A stretch of DNA of 64,000 nt, from NCBI GenBank assembly GCA_026003215.1, contig BPGV01000001.1, forward strand, positions 981,001-1,045,000. Direction: 5' to 3'. A model generated the notes under the pieces. That model did no database searches. It had not been told where the DNA came from and saw only the letters and a list, made by a program, of their open reading frames with translations. Below are positions 25,924 through 33,940 of this stretch, piece by piece (positions within the stretch are counted from its first letter, which is position 1; each line of letters opens with the position of its first letter). The DNA comes from Bacteroidia bacterium (GTDB lineage: Bacteria; Bacteroidota; Bacteroidia; SpSt-205). The position numbers and the translations under genes are program-made.

Positions 25924-26727
25924 ATGTGGCGGTGGGGCATAGCGCTTCTGCTTCTCAGCTGTAGCCGACGAGAACTGCTGCGTATCAAAGGTAGCGATAC
26001 GGTCCTCCCGCTCAGCCAAGCTTTTGCCGAAGCCTATATGATGTATTACAAAGCGCCCCTCATCAGCGTAACCGGTGGGGGCAGTGGTGTGGGTATCGCC
26101 GCCCTCCTGAATGGAGACACCGACATCGCCATGTCCTCGCGCCCGCTCAAACTATCTGAGCGGCTCCGCTTCCAAGAAAAAGGCAGAACCCTCATAGAAG
26201 ACACCGTAGCCTGGGATGTGCTGGCCCTCTGCGTGCATCCTTCTAATCCAATTGAACGGCTTACCCGCAGCCAAATAGCCGACATCTACACCGGCAAAAT
26301 CCGAAACTGGAAGGAGTTAGGCGGCCCTGACCTGCCTATCCTGCCTTATTCACGCGAGTCCAGCTCCGGCACTTTCGAGTTTTTCCGGGAACATGTATTA
26401 CGAGGCAAAGACTTCGCCTCAGATGTACGTTTTATCCCCGCGACAGGCATGATGGTCCAATCCGTCAGTCAAACGCCCGGGGCGATTGGGTACATCGGGG
26501 TCGCCTACGTGAGGCCCGGCGTAAAAGTCCTGGCCGTAGCTCAAGACGGCGACACCGCTTATTGCTACCCCGCCCGCAGCCGCAAAGAACTATCCCGTTA
26601 TCCTATTGCCCGCCCCCTCTACTATTACTACGATCAAACCCGCGCACCCGCCCTGGCCCCCTTCCTCCGTTTTATTCATTCTGACACCAGTAAAGCCTTA
26701 GTTACCCAAGTGGGCTATATCCCATGA
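25924..26727 (+). CDS. pstS: Phosphate ABC transporter substrate-binding lipoprotein
   Basis: A 267-residue lipoprotein: signal MWRWGIALLLLSC with the lipid-attachment Cys13. The PBP-like domain has KGSDTVLPLSQAFAEAY at the start, GGGSGVGIAALLNGDTDIAMSSRP across residues 51-74 (phosphate-binding loops), and SRESSSGTFEFF (about 143-154), the classic second phosphate loop. It binds phosphate and delivers it to PstC/PstA. Its stop overlaps the pstC start (ATGA). I see no exact -7 box before the start; it may depend on read-through from mce or on a weaker promoter in the 37-base gap. Confidence 0.93.
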   Translation: MWRWGIALLLLSCSRRELLRIKGSDTVLPLSQAFAEAYMMYYKAPLISVTGGGSGVGIAALLNGDTDIAMSSRPLKLSERLRFQEKGRTLIEDTVAWDVLALCVHPSNPIERLTRSQIADIYTGKIRNWKELGGPDLPILPYSRESSSGTFEFFREHVLRGKDFASDVRFIPATGMMVQSVSQTPGAIGYIGVAYVRPGVKVLAVAQDGDTAYCYPARSRKELSRYPIARPLYYYYDQTRAPALAPFLRFIHSDTSKALVTQVGYIP

Positions 26728-27881
26728 GAGACCGATGGGGGAAAAAGGCCTTCCAGGCTGCAGCTGCTACGACTATCCTCATCTTAGGGGGGCTGACCCT
26801 TTTCCTTTTCCAAGAAGGCCTTCCTACGCTCTGGAAAAGTCCCTATGAAGGGGTCACCTATGCCGTACATCCCCAGAATCCCCTCCCCCACCTCTCGCCA
26901 GAAGCCGTCCAAGCCTTAGTAAGAGGAGAAACCACTTGGACGGCGTTAGGTGGCCCCGAAGCACCCGTCGTACCCGTCTATCTGGCTAACTTAGATAGAT
27001 ATGTCTCTGCTCACGCGCCCGCCCCACTTTTCAAGCACATCTTAGACTCCTTAGCCACCTTGCCGGGGGTGTTATTCGCGCTGCCGCCTTCACTCCTACC
27101 CGCCCGCACCAAGCCTATCGACGTTCCCTGGAATGGCTGGAAAGCGCTCTTCGCCTCCGCCCGCTGGTCCCCTACCTACGAACCTATCCCTTCTGTAGGG
27201 GTGTGGTCTCTCCTTATAGGCAGCTTATGGGTCAGTGCCATAGGGCTTCTCGTCGTGGTACCCCTGGGCATAGCCATGGCCGTGTATGTGGTGGAGTTTC
27301 TGCCTAAAAAGCTGTATTACGCCATAAAAATGCTCTGGGAAGTGCTGGCCGGCCTTCCCTCTGTGGTAGTAGGATTTTGGGGGCTTATGGTCTTAGTACC
27401 GTGGATACAGAAGATTTTCCATTTAGAAGATGGGGAGACGGCCCTTACCGCCGGCATCCTCTTGGGATGGATGACGCTCCCGCTCATGGCCAGCCTGGTA
27501 GAAGAGGCCTTGCAAGCCATCCCGCCGCTTCTCATAGAGTCCAGTTATGGCTTGGGCGCTACCCAGTGGCAAACCATTTTACGGCTCAAGCTTCCCTATA
27601 TTATGCCTTCTATCTTTACAGCCACCCTGCTTTCTGCAGGGCGCATTTTAGGGGAGACGATGGTGGTCTTGATTGTGAGTGGGAATGCCCCTCTACTCTC
27701 GTGGAGTCCCCTGATGCCGGTGCGCACGCTCCCCGCTACCTTAGCCGCCGAACTCGGCGAAGCCCCCGTGGGCAGCTACCATTACCATGTACTTTTCTTC
27801 CTAGGGATCATCCTCTTCCTGATAACCGTAAGCCTGAATGCCTTAGCGTATGTTATCCAGCCCAAGACACGCTCCGCCTAA
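26724..27881 (+). CDS. pstC: Phosphate ABC transporter permease PstC with a PstS-like insert
   Basis: A 385-residue permease. After membrane helix 1 (residues 10-30) comes an external insert of about 120 residues, then the BPD permease core from about residue 155, with VEFLPKKLYYAIKMLWEVLAG and GLGATQWQTILRLKLPYIMP (the EAA loop). Residues 47-93 align with PstS residues 103-143: VHPQNPLPHLS and GETTWTALGGPEAPVVPV against VHPSNPIERLT and GKIRNWKELGGPDLPILP. So the insert contains a piece of the phosphate-binding protein fold. I recall similar inserts in other Bacteroidota PstC proteins. Pairs with PstA. Confidence 0.92.
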   Translation: MRDRWGKKAFQAAAATTILILGGLTLFLFQEGLPTLWKSPYEGVTYAVHPQNPLPHLSPEAVQALVRGETTWTALGGPEAPVVPVYLANLDRYVSAHAPAPLFKHILDSLATLPGVLFALPPSLLPARTKPIDVPWNGWKALFASARWSPTYEPIPSVGVWSLLIGSLWVSAIGLLVVVPLGIAMAVYVVEFLPKKLYYAIKMLWEVLAGLPSVVVGFWGLMVLVPWIQKIFHLEDGETALTAGILLGWMTLPLMASLVEEALQAIPPLLIESSYGLGATQWQTILRLKLPYIMPSIFTATLLSAGRILGETMVVLIVSGNAPLLSWSPLMPVRTLPATLAAELGEAPVGSYHYHVLFFLGIILFLITVSLNALAYVIQPKTRSA

Positions 27882-28725
27882 ACGGTGGGGCGAACACATC
27901 GCTACCCTCGCCGTAGCCCTCCTCAGCTGGGGAAGTATAGCTATCCTCGCAGGCATTATAGGCTTCTTGGTGTATCGGGGCGGGCAAGTACTAAGTTGGG
28001 AGTTTCTTACAGCGCCTATGCGGGAGGGCATGCAAAAGGGCGGTATCGCGCCTGCCTTGGTAGGAAGCCTTTGGCTGACGGCGGTAGCTATCCTCACCGC
28101 TGCCTTTATCAGTACAGCCGCCGGGGCTTACCTCAGCGAGTTTGCTCGGCCCTCCCGCTTCAAAAATCTCATAGAGTTTTTGGTTACTACCTTAGCAGGG
28201 ATCCCTTCAGTCGTATATGGGCTTTTTGGGCTGGCCCTTTTTGTGACAGCTTTAGGCCTTGGAGCCTCTATTTTAGCTGGGGGGCTCACCTTGGCCCTGC
28301 TTTCGCTCCCTTTGCTCATCCGCAATGCCCAGGAGGCCTTTGCCGCCGTACCCCGAGCCTTAAAGGAAGCCAGCTTAGGTATTGGGGCATCAGAAATACA
28401 GACTTTTTTCCGAATCACCCTGCCCATGGCGCTACCCCGTATCCTCACCGGCCTGGTCTTAGCGAGCGGCCGCGTCTTAGGCGAGACAGCCCCTATCCTC
28501 TTTACGGTGGCCGCTTACTATCTCCCCACCTACCCGCATAGCCTCTTAGAACCCACCATGGCCCTACCCTACCACCTGTATGTGCTCATCACCAGCGGAA
28601 CCAATATCCAGGCTACCTACCCTATGGCCTTTGGTACAGCCTTGGTGCTTCTACTGCTCACCTTATGCTTGACGGGAATAGCCGCTTACCTTCGCTATCG
28701 CCTAAAAAAGTCTTACCGTGTATAA
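27850..28725 (+). CDS. pstA: Phosphate ABC transporter permease PstA
   Basis: A 291-residue permease with six predicted helices. The BPD core has [35 protein letters not shown], and the EAA loop [20 protein letters not shown] followed by [14 protein letters not shown]. The C-terminal part has [15 protein letters not shown], standard for PstA. The ATG start lies 32 bases inside pstC, an overlap that implies coupling; no better start is seen later. Works with PstC as the membrane channel. Confidence 0.93.
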   Translation: MLSSPRHAPPKRWGEHIATLAVALLSWGSIAILAGIIGFLVYRGGQVLSWEFLTAPMREGMQKGGIAPALVGSLWLTAVAILTAAFISTAAGAYLSEFARPSRFKNLIEFLVTTLAGIPSVVYGLFGLALFVTALGLGASILAGGLTLALLSLPLLIRNAQEAFAAVPRALKEASLGIGASEIQTFFRITLPMALPRILTGLVLASGRVLGETAPILFTVAAYYLPTYPHSLLEPTMALPYHLYVLITSGTNIQATYPMAFGTALVLLLLTLCLTGIAAYLRYRLKKSYRV

Positions 28726-29470
28726 AGTAGAAGCCCACGCCGTCTCCGTCTGGTATGGAGACCACCAAGCCCTCTACAAAGTCTCCCTCCAGCTCGAGCG
28801 TAACCAAGTACTGGCGCTAATAGGCCCCTCCGGCTGCGGTAAATCCACCTTCCTGCGTCTCCTAAATCGCATGAATGACTTCATCCCAGGCTTCCGCATG
28901 GAAGGCAAAATCCTCATAGATGGAGAGGATATCTATGCGCCCCATGTAGATCCTGTGCACCTGCGCCGACGGGTCGGCATGGTCTTCCAAAAACCTACAC
29001 CGTTCCCCTTCTCTATCTATGAAAACGTGGCCTATGGCTTGCGCCTGCAAAACCGCCTCAAGGAGTCCCAGATCCGGGAGCGCGTAGAACAGGCCCTGCG
29101 GCAAGCCGCCCTCTGGGATGAAGTCAAAGACAACCTCAAAAAGTCGGCCTTAGCCCTCTCGGGCGGCCAACAGCAGCGTTTATGTATCGCCCGGGCCTTA
29201 GCAGTGCGCCCCTCCCTCCTCCTCATGGACGAACCCACCTCGGCTTTAGACCCCATCTCCACCGCCAAGATTGAAGAGCTTATCCATGAGCTCCGACAGA
29301 CCTATACGATTGTGATTGTAACCCACAATATGCAACAAGCCGCACGCATCAGCGATGTCACCGCATTCTTCCACATGGGACGGCTCATTGAGTGCAGCCG
29401 CACCAAAGACTTCTTTACCAACCCTACACATCCCGAGACTTTGCGCTATATTACAGGACGATTTGGCTAA
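28718..29470 (+). CDS. pstB: Phosphate ABC transporter ATP-binding protein
   Basis: A 250-residue ABC ATPase. Walker [10 protein letters not shown] (about residues 34-42), Q-loop [21 protein letters not shown] (typical PstB), signature [16 protein letters not shown], Walker [14 protein letters not shown] and the switch His in [13 protein letters not shown]. The GTG start at 28718 overlaps the pstA stop by 8 bases. Powers phosphate import by PstC/PstA. Its stop codon TAA is the beginning of a near-consensus -7 box in front of phoU. Confidence 0.95.
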   Translation: MYKVEAHAVSVWYGDHQALYKVSLQLERNQVLALIGPSGCGKSTFLRLLNRMNDFIPGFRMEGKILIDGEDIYAPHVDPVHLRRRVGMVFQKPTPFPFSIYENVAYGLRLQNRLKESQIRERVEQALRQAALWDEVKDNLKKSALALSGGQQQRLCIARALAVRPSLLLMDEPTSALDPISTAKIEELIHELRQTYTIVIVTHNMQQAARISDVTAFFHMGRLIECSRTKDFFTNPTHPETLRYITGRFG

Positions 29471-29475
29471 CTTTA
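29468..29475 (+). promoter_or_regulatory. -7 element, near match TAACTTTA, overlapping the pstB stop
   Basis: One mismatch (final A for G) to TAnnTTTG, 6 bases before the phoU ATG at 29482. Its TAA is the pstB stop codon. Confidence 0.45.
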
Positions 29476-29481
29476 TCTATT

Positions 29482-30168
29482 ATGAGCCTGATTGAAACCG
29501 AGATTGCCAAAGTGCGCAGTCGGGCCTATCAAGTGGTACAGCACCTCCAGCAACAGCTCGCGCTTCTGGAAGAAGCCGTAACCGCCGGCGAATGGACCCG
29601 TCTCCACCAGCTGGAAAGACTCCGAGAGGAAAGCTTAGAAGGCGATATGCGATTAGACCGCCGATGCGCACGCATCCTGGCTTTGCATCAGCCCGTAGCC
29701 AGCGACCTGCGCTTCATCTTGGCGGTCATGCGCATGCACTTTTATGTAGATGAGATTGGCGAGCGGCTTGCCACCATAGGGCGACGCTTGGCCTTATATG
29801 CGCCGATCCTCCCCTCCGACGCCCTCCAAAAAATGCCCCTCCCTCAGCTTGTCCAAAGCGTCCATCGCCTCTTAATCATCTGCTTAGAGGCTTTCTTCCG
29901 CAGCGATACCGAACGCTCCAAAATGATAGACTCCGAAGACAACGCCGTAGACGAAGCCTACGAAGCTTGTATGCAAGTCATCACTCAAGCTATAACCCCC
30001 CCCCTCCCCGAAAAACAAGCCACCGCCTGGATAGAGCTCGCTATTATTGTCAAAACCTTAGAAAAGATAGCCGATTACGCGTTAGATATTGCGGATGCTT
30101 CTATTTACTACGCAGAAGGGGTGTATTATTGGCATCGGTTCGCTCGGCGCTCAGAGTCCCACTCGTAA
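29482..30168 (+). CDS. phoU: Phosphate signalling protein PhoU
   Basis: A 228-residue all-helical protein made of two PhoU repeats. Repeat 1 has DMRLDRRCARILALHQPVASD and DLRFILAVMRMHFYVDEIGE. Repeat 2 has SKMIDSEDNAVDEAYEACMQ and IIVKTLEKIADYALDIADA. The Glu/Asp-rich clusters (ExxxD) are the metal-binding patches of the family. PhoU links Pst transport to phosphate sensing and limits uptake. Start ATG at 29482, shortly after pstB. The last 18 bases overlap the 3' end of the WbqC-like gene on the other strand. Confidence 0.93.
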   Translation: MSLIETEIAKVRSRAYQVVQHLQQQLALLEEAVTAGEWTRLHQLERLREESLEGDMRLDRRCARILALHQPVASDLRFILAVMRMHFYVDEIGERLATIGRRLALYAPILPSDALQKMPLPQLVQSVHRLLIICLEAFFRSDTERSKMIDSEDNAVDEAYEACMQVITQAITPPLPEKQATAWIELAIIVKTLEKIADYALDIADASIYYAEGVYYWHRFARRSESHS

Positions 30169-30624
30169 GAGGTGGGGTAAGATAGACGCCTCTTGCCTGG
30201 CAAAGACCATCGGCTCAGGCATAAGGTCCTTTACCCAAGTTGCCTTCCAGCCATAAAGGCGAGCGAGCTCCTGCAAGACAGTATTTGTAACCTCGTATAA
30301 GGTAGTAAAGGGGGCCTCTAAGTAGAGGTATTCCAGGAAGGGCTTCCATTCATAGAAAAAGGGGGCTTTACCATACAAAGTAAGGAGCACTTTCCAGTGG
30401 TAGAGGCGCCAAGGCTTATCGGGCGGCCAGGTGGCTTGAAAAGGGGTCTTTTTCGTGGCATGAACAAGGGGTACCGTTAGCCAGTGGCCTTCCGGCAGCC
30501 AATACCGCGCATAATAGCTCCCCTTAGGCAGTAAAGGCGGATAAGCCACCGCAAACCCCCGGCTTTCCTTGGCTACTTCTATCCAGGAAAGCGGCGGCCA
30601 GAGATACGCCGGCAAGACCCTCAC
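30151..30624 (-). CDS. WbqC-like protein
   Basis: A 157-residue protein. The segments LPKGSYYARYWLPEGHWLTV and PWRLYHWKVLLTLYGKAPFF match the WbqC-like pattern, in which a long helical domain follows. The family is often found in O-antigen or glycan loci but its reaction is not established. GTG start at 30622-30624 overlapping the upstream stop (GTGA), so it is coupled to the membrane thioredoxin-fold gene. It is somewhat shorter than typical members, which run past 200 residues. Confidence 0.75.
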   Translation of the reverse strand: MRVLPAYLWPPLSWIEVAKESRGFAVAYPPLLPKGSYYARYWLPEGHWLTVPLVHATKKTPFQATWPPDKPWRLYHWKVLLTLYGKAPFFYEWKPFLEYLYLEAPFTTLYEVTNTVLQELARLYGWKATWVKDLMPEPMVFARQEASILPHLLRVGL

Positions 30625-31649
30625 GATGCCAAAGAAAACGGTTCGCCCGCTTCTATCTCCTCAAGCACAGGAAAGATAGTCGTCGGATCCAGAAACTCCC
30701 CGACATATTCCGCGCTGGAGATATACCGCACAATCCCATGCCTATCAATCAGGTAAGCGGCAGGCAGGGGGACACCAGCCTCATAGCCGGCCATAGTCTT
30801 TTGTAAAAAAGTGTTTTGGTAACTATTCCCATAGCGGCGTATGACGCTAAAGTCGGGGTCAGATAACATCTCAAAAGAGACGCCGAGCTTCCGTATCATG
30901 GCTTGATTGACGCCGAGAGGGTCTGGCCCTATGCCTAAGATGACCACATTTTTAGCGTAGAAGCGGTCTTTATACCGCTCATACGTACGAAGCATCATGT
31001 GGCACCCCGGACACCAGTCGCCCCGTACAAAAAGTAGCAGCACAGGATTATGGGGGAAAAACTGCGAGAGCTGAATAGGACGACCATGTACATTAGGCAG
31101 GGTAAAGTCTGGGACGGGGTCCCCTACTTTTAGGACATAGCCCCCTTGGGCTCCAGCTGCGATATAAGGAGCATCCTGAATATACCCTGCCGAAAGAACG
31201 ATACTGGGAAAAGCCACTAAAAACATAGGCCACGGCCACTGCCCCGTAAAGTACCCTAAAAAGCCCAGTAAGCTTATGCCCGCCCCAATAAGCAAGGGCT
31301 CCACCCATAAGTAGCGCGTATAAGTAAAAATATGCATGAATCGCTGCCGGAGGGTAAGCGCTGCCGCAAAGAAGAGTACCGCCGGCACCGCCAGAAGAAG
31401 CCGTAGCTCCCAAGCATACGGTAGCGATAGGGCTAAAAAGAGATTCCCTATGAAAGCAGCGGCATATTGCAAAGGACCTGTAAACCGCTGAAAGTCCAGA
31501 CCAATCAGATTACTTCCTATGGCACCGGCCCAGAGCGCATACGCCCTATACGGCGTATCTATCCACTGCGCGAGAAACGCCCATCCCTCCAGCCCCAAAC
31601 CTATGTACGTGAGCCAAGGAATCGTCGTGAGCCACATAGGCAACCGCAT
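30621..31649 (-). CDS. Membrane protein with C-terminal peroxiredoxin/thioredoxin-like domain
   Basis: A 342-residue protein, started at ATG 31647-31649 (MRLPMWLTTI); the open frame reaches further but into the prfA coding region. Residues 8-165 hold about five to six membrane helices. Residues 172-342 form an AhpC/TSA-type domain: VGDPVPDFTLPNVHGRPIQL, then RGDWCPGCHMML with Cys213 and Cys216 in a CPGC arrangement, and VPLPAAYLIDRHGIVRYI. CPGC is a resolving pair as in thiol-disulfide oxidoreductases or one-domain peroxiredoxins. Likely a membrane-tethered redox protein; partner unknown. Divergent from prfA with a 45-base gap. Confidence 0.8.
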   Translation of the reverse strand: MRLPMWLTTIPWLTYIGLGLEGWAFLAQWIDTPYRAYALWAGAIGSNLIGLDFQRFTGPLQYAAAFIGNLFLALSLPYAWELRLLLAVPAVLFFAAALTLRQRFMHIFTYTRYLWVEPLLIGAGISLLGFLGYFTGQWPWPMFLVAFPSIVLSAGYIQDAPYIAAGAQGGYVLKVGDPVPDFTLPNVHGRPIQLSQFFPHNPVLLLFVRGDWCPGCHMMLRTYERYKDRFYAKNVVILGIGPDPLGVNQAMIRKLGVSFEMLSDPDFSVIRRYGNSYQNTFLQKTMAGYEAGVPLPAAYLIDRHGIVRYISSAEYVGEFLDPTTIFPVLEEIEAGEPFSLAS

Positions 31650-31681
31650 ACGCTCTAAGTAACAAAACTCTCCAGAATAAA

Positions 31682-31689
31682 TACCTTTG
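31682..31689 (+). promoter_or_regulatory. -7 element TACCTTTG of prfA
   Basis: Exact match, 5 bases before the prfA ATG at 31695. Confidence 0.76.
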
Positions 31690-31694
31690 CCTCT

Positions 31695-32768
31695 ATGTGG
31701 GAAAGGCTCAACCAAGTAGTGGAACGGTTTCAAGAAGTGGAAAAACTCCTCGGCCAAGGCATTGAGGATGCTGTCCAACTTCGGGAGTTAGGGCGGGAGC
31801 ATAAGTACTTAGCCCCAATTGTGAAGCTGTATGAGCGATGGCAACGCTTGCAAGAAGCGCTACATCATGCCAAAGCGGAGTTAGAAAATACCAGAGACCC
31901 TGAGTGGCGAGAGCTGGCCGCCGAGGAAGTAGAACGGCTCACCCACGAAAAACAACAAGTAGAAGAAGATATCAAAGTAGCCCTGCTCCCTCCGGACCCA
32001 GATGACGACAAGAATGTCATTGTAGAGATACGGGCCGGCACAGGAGGGGACGAAGCAGCTCTTTTTGCCGGCGACTTAGCCCGTATGTATCAACGCTATT
32101 GCGAAAAACGCGGATGGAAGTGGGAAATCAGCGACTTTACCGAAGGTAATGTCGGCGGGTATAAAGAAATCATCCTGCAGGTACGCGGCGAAGGAGCTTA
32201 TGGCTGGCTCAAATACGAAGGGGGGGTGCACCGGGTACAACGCATCCCACAGACAGAAAGCCAGGGGCGCATACACACTTCCGCGGCCAGCGTCGCTGTC
32301 CTCCCTGAACCCGAAGAAATAGACATTGAAATCAAAGAAAGCGACATCCGAAAAGATACATACTGTTCCTCCGGACATGGAGGCCAATCGGTAAATACTA
32401 CCTATTCGGCGGTGCGGTTGGTGCACATTCCGACGGGGATTACTGTCGCTATCCAAAATGAACGCTCGCAGATTAAGAACTACGAGACGGCGTTACGCAT
32501 TTTACGAGCCCGCCTGTACGAGCTGGAACTCCAAAAAAGAAGAGCGGCAGAGGAAAACCTCCGCCGCTCCTTTATTTCTACGGGTGACCGTAGCGCTAAG
32601 ATCCGTACCTATAACTTCCCGCAGAACCGGGTGACCGACCACCGCATCGGCCTCACACTCTACAACTTAGATCAGGTATTAGACGGCGAACTCTCCGAGC
32701 TGTTAGAGGCCTTGCGCCTGGCCGACAGAACGCGTCAGTTGGCCCAGATGGAGAGTCAGGCCGGTTGA
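31695..32768 (+). CDS. prfA: Peptide chain release factor 1
   Basis: A 357-residue class I release factor. The N-terminal helical domain is followed by the codon-recognition domain with IPQTESQGRIHTSA, whose P-x-T (here PQT instead of the common PAT) marks RF1 and UAA/UAG reading. The catalytic motif GGQ is in CSSGHGGQSVNTTYSAVRL. C-terminal NFPQNRVTDHRIGLTLYNL is typical. Releases the peptide at UAA and UAG. It has its own promoter and is the only gene in its unit. Its last 13 bases overlap the 3' end of the DUF3137 gene. Confidence 0.95.
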   Translation: MWERLNQVVERFQEVEKLLGQGIEDAVQLRELGREHKYLAPIVKLYERWQRLQEALHHAKAELENTRDPEWRELAAEEVERLTHEKQQVEEDIKVALLPPDPDDDKNVIVEIRAGTGGDEAALFAGDLARMYQRYCEKRGWKWEISDFTEGNVGGYKEIILQVRGEGAYGWLKYEGGVHRVQRIPQTESQGRIHTSAASVAVLPEPEEIDIEIKESDIRKDTYCSSGHGGQSVNTTYSAVRLVHIPTGITVAIQNERSQIKNYETALRILRARLYELELQKRRAAEENLRRSFISTGDRSAKIRTYNFPQNRVTDHRIGLTLYNLDQVLDGELSELLEALRLADRTRQLAQMESQAG

Positions 32769-33724
32769 GCCTCGGGCTTAGTCGGTTCGCCCGATAGATC
32801 AGCCGCTGCCCGCAAAAGCTCCATTAGCTCACTCAGGTCTAAAAAGAACGCTTCTAAGCTCTTTACATCGGCCAGCGATCGCCACACATCCGGCTCAAAC
32901 AGATGCGAAGGAGCCGTAAGCCCTAAATACAGATTATGCCCATGACCGGCCAGGTAAAGCAACCGCTCTACATGACGTTGCCGAAACTCATTGAGCGTCC
33001 GAATAAGCTCAGGCGTTAAGTAACGCCGCACAGTCCCCTGAGAACTCGCATATATGACGAAATGTTCATCAAAAGTCGCATCTCCACTGGGATAAGCTTG
33101 CACACGGCCAGGCTGGTAGAGATCCGCGTCAGACAGCCCCTTCGGGAGGATATACAAATCACCCGCTCGCAGCTCCACAAACTGTACATGCGCAAACAGC
33201 CCCTCAAATATAGGCTCATAGCGGGCCTTTCCCTCCGCTTTCACTTGCGTGAAAGCATGCACTTCTGAAAACTCTAAAAAAGTCCCATTATCCAACTTCA
33301 TAAAACAGTAATCATCTCCCTCATACTTATGCACAGGCTTCCCAAATAGCCGACTTTTCACAAAAGTACTTGCGCTTACATAGCGATGGGGTATATAATG
33401 CAGCCGTTCATCTACATATCGGACTATCCCCTCAATCACGCGGCCCTTGAAAAGGTTATAGAACTTACGGCTACTGAGTACCTCCCGATAAAGCATATAC
33501 GCCAGAAAAAAGAAAACCAGTACATTCAAAATAATGAGAGGCACCAGATACTCTTTCCCCATGAAGGAACTACTGGCCCAAATAGCCAATATAGTCACAG
33601 GAATAGCGCCAATCCATACCAGAATAGCCCTAAAAATGGTGCCTTTCCGGGCCGCTTCCGCTACAGACAGCTCCTTAGAGAGCTGCTCTGAAAAAAACTG
33701 CCTAAAACTTTCTAGCGTTTTCAT
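32756..33724 (-). CDS. DUF3137 family membrane protein
   Basis: A 322-residue protein. Two adjacent membrane helices lie near residues 30-50 and 56-78 (AILVWIGAIPVTILAIWASS, YLVPLIILNVLVFFFLAYML). A cytosolic domain follows with SRLFGKPVHKYEGDDYCFMK, FEGLFAHVQF and FDEHFVIYASSQGTVRRYL, which matches the DUF3137 pattern (FE..F.VYA.. followed by R-x-L-TP). Function unknown. No -7 box lies close to its ATG; a -7 box 129 bases upstream drives a small ORF whose end overlaps this start. Less GC-rich than most neighbours. Confidence 0.78.
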   Translation of the reverse strand: MKTLESFRQFFSEQLSKELSVAEAARKGTIFRAILVWIGAIPVTILAIWASSSFMGKEYLVPLIILNVLVFFFLAYMLYREVLSSRKFYNLFKGRVIEGIVRYVDERLHYIPHRYVSASTFVKSRLFGKPVHKYEGDDYCFMKLDNGTFLEFSEVHAFTQVKAEGKARYEPIFEGLFAHVQFVELRAGDLYILPKGLSDADLYQPGRVQAYPSGDATFDEHFVIYASSQGTVRRYLTPELIRTLNEFRQRHVERLLYLAGHGHNLYLGLTAPSHLFEPDVWRSLADVKSLEAFFLDLSELMELLRAAADLSGEPTKPEAQPA

Positions 33725-33845
33725 AGTATTTTGAAAATGAAGTTACATGCCTATGCTTCTCTGGATGGCAAATATCATGCCACTTTTTCACCTCCCGCAC
33801 TCTGCCCTTTTGACTAAGTGTCCAAAGACACAGGCAATACCACAT
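33702..33845 (-). CDS. Candidate 47-residue leader or small protein
   Basis: An ATG at 33843-33845 lies 7 bases after an exact -7 box on the minus strand and opens a 47-codon frame. The product starts MWYCLCLWTLSQKG, with a hydrophobic Trp/Cys-rich head and a basic, His-containing tail. The stop lies 23 bases inside the start of the DUF3137 gene, in another frame. It could be a leader peptide coupling to DUF3137, a short membrane peptide, or just the chance frame inside a 5' untranslated leader. No homology is claimed. Confidence 0.35.
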   Translation of the reverse strand: MWYCLCLWTLSQKGRVREVKKWHDICHPEKHRHVTSFSKYYENARKF

Positions 33846-33852
33846 GCTTAGG

Positions 33853-33860
33853 CAAAGGTA
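33853..33860 (-). promoter_or_regulatory. -7 element TACCTTTG with a -33 TTTG
   Basis: Exact -7 box on the minus strand, with TTTG 18 bases upstream as a plausible -33 element. It would start transcription next to the small ORF at 33845 and read into the DUF3137 gene. Confidence 0.7.
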
Positions 33861-33927
33861 CGGATTTTTGGGAAATACCAAATAGCCTGTTTCTCGCAAG
33901 GTCAGGGCGTTTATGCTATCTGTGCCC

Positions 33928-33935
33928 TACTTTTG
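33928..33935 (+). promoter_or_regulatory. -7 element TACTTTTG
   Basis: Exact TAnnTTTG, 5 bases before the ATG at 33941. Confidence 0.72.
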
Positions 33936-33940
33936 CCCAA

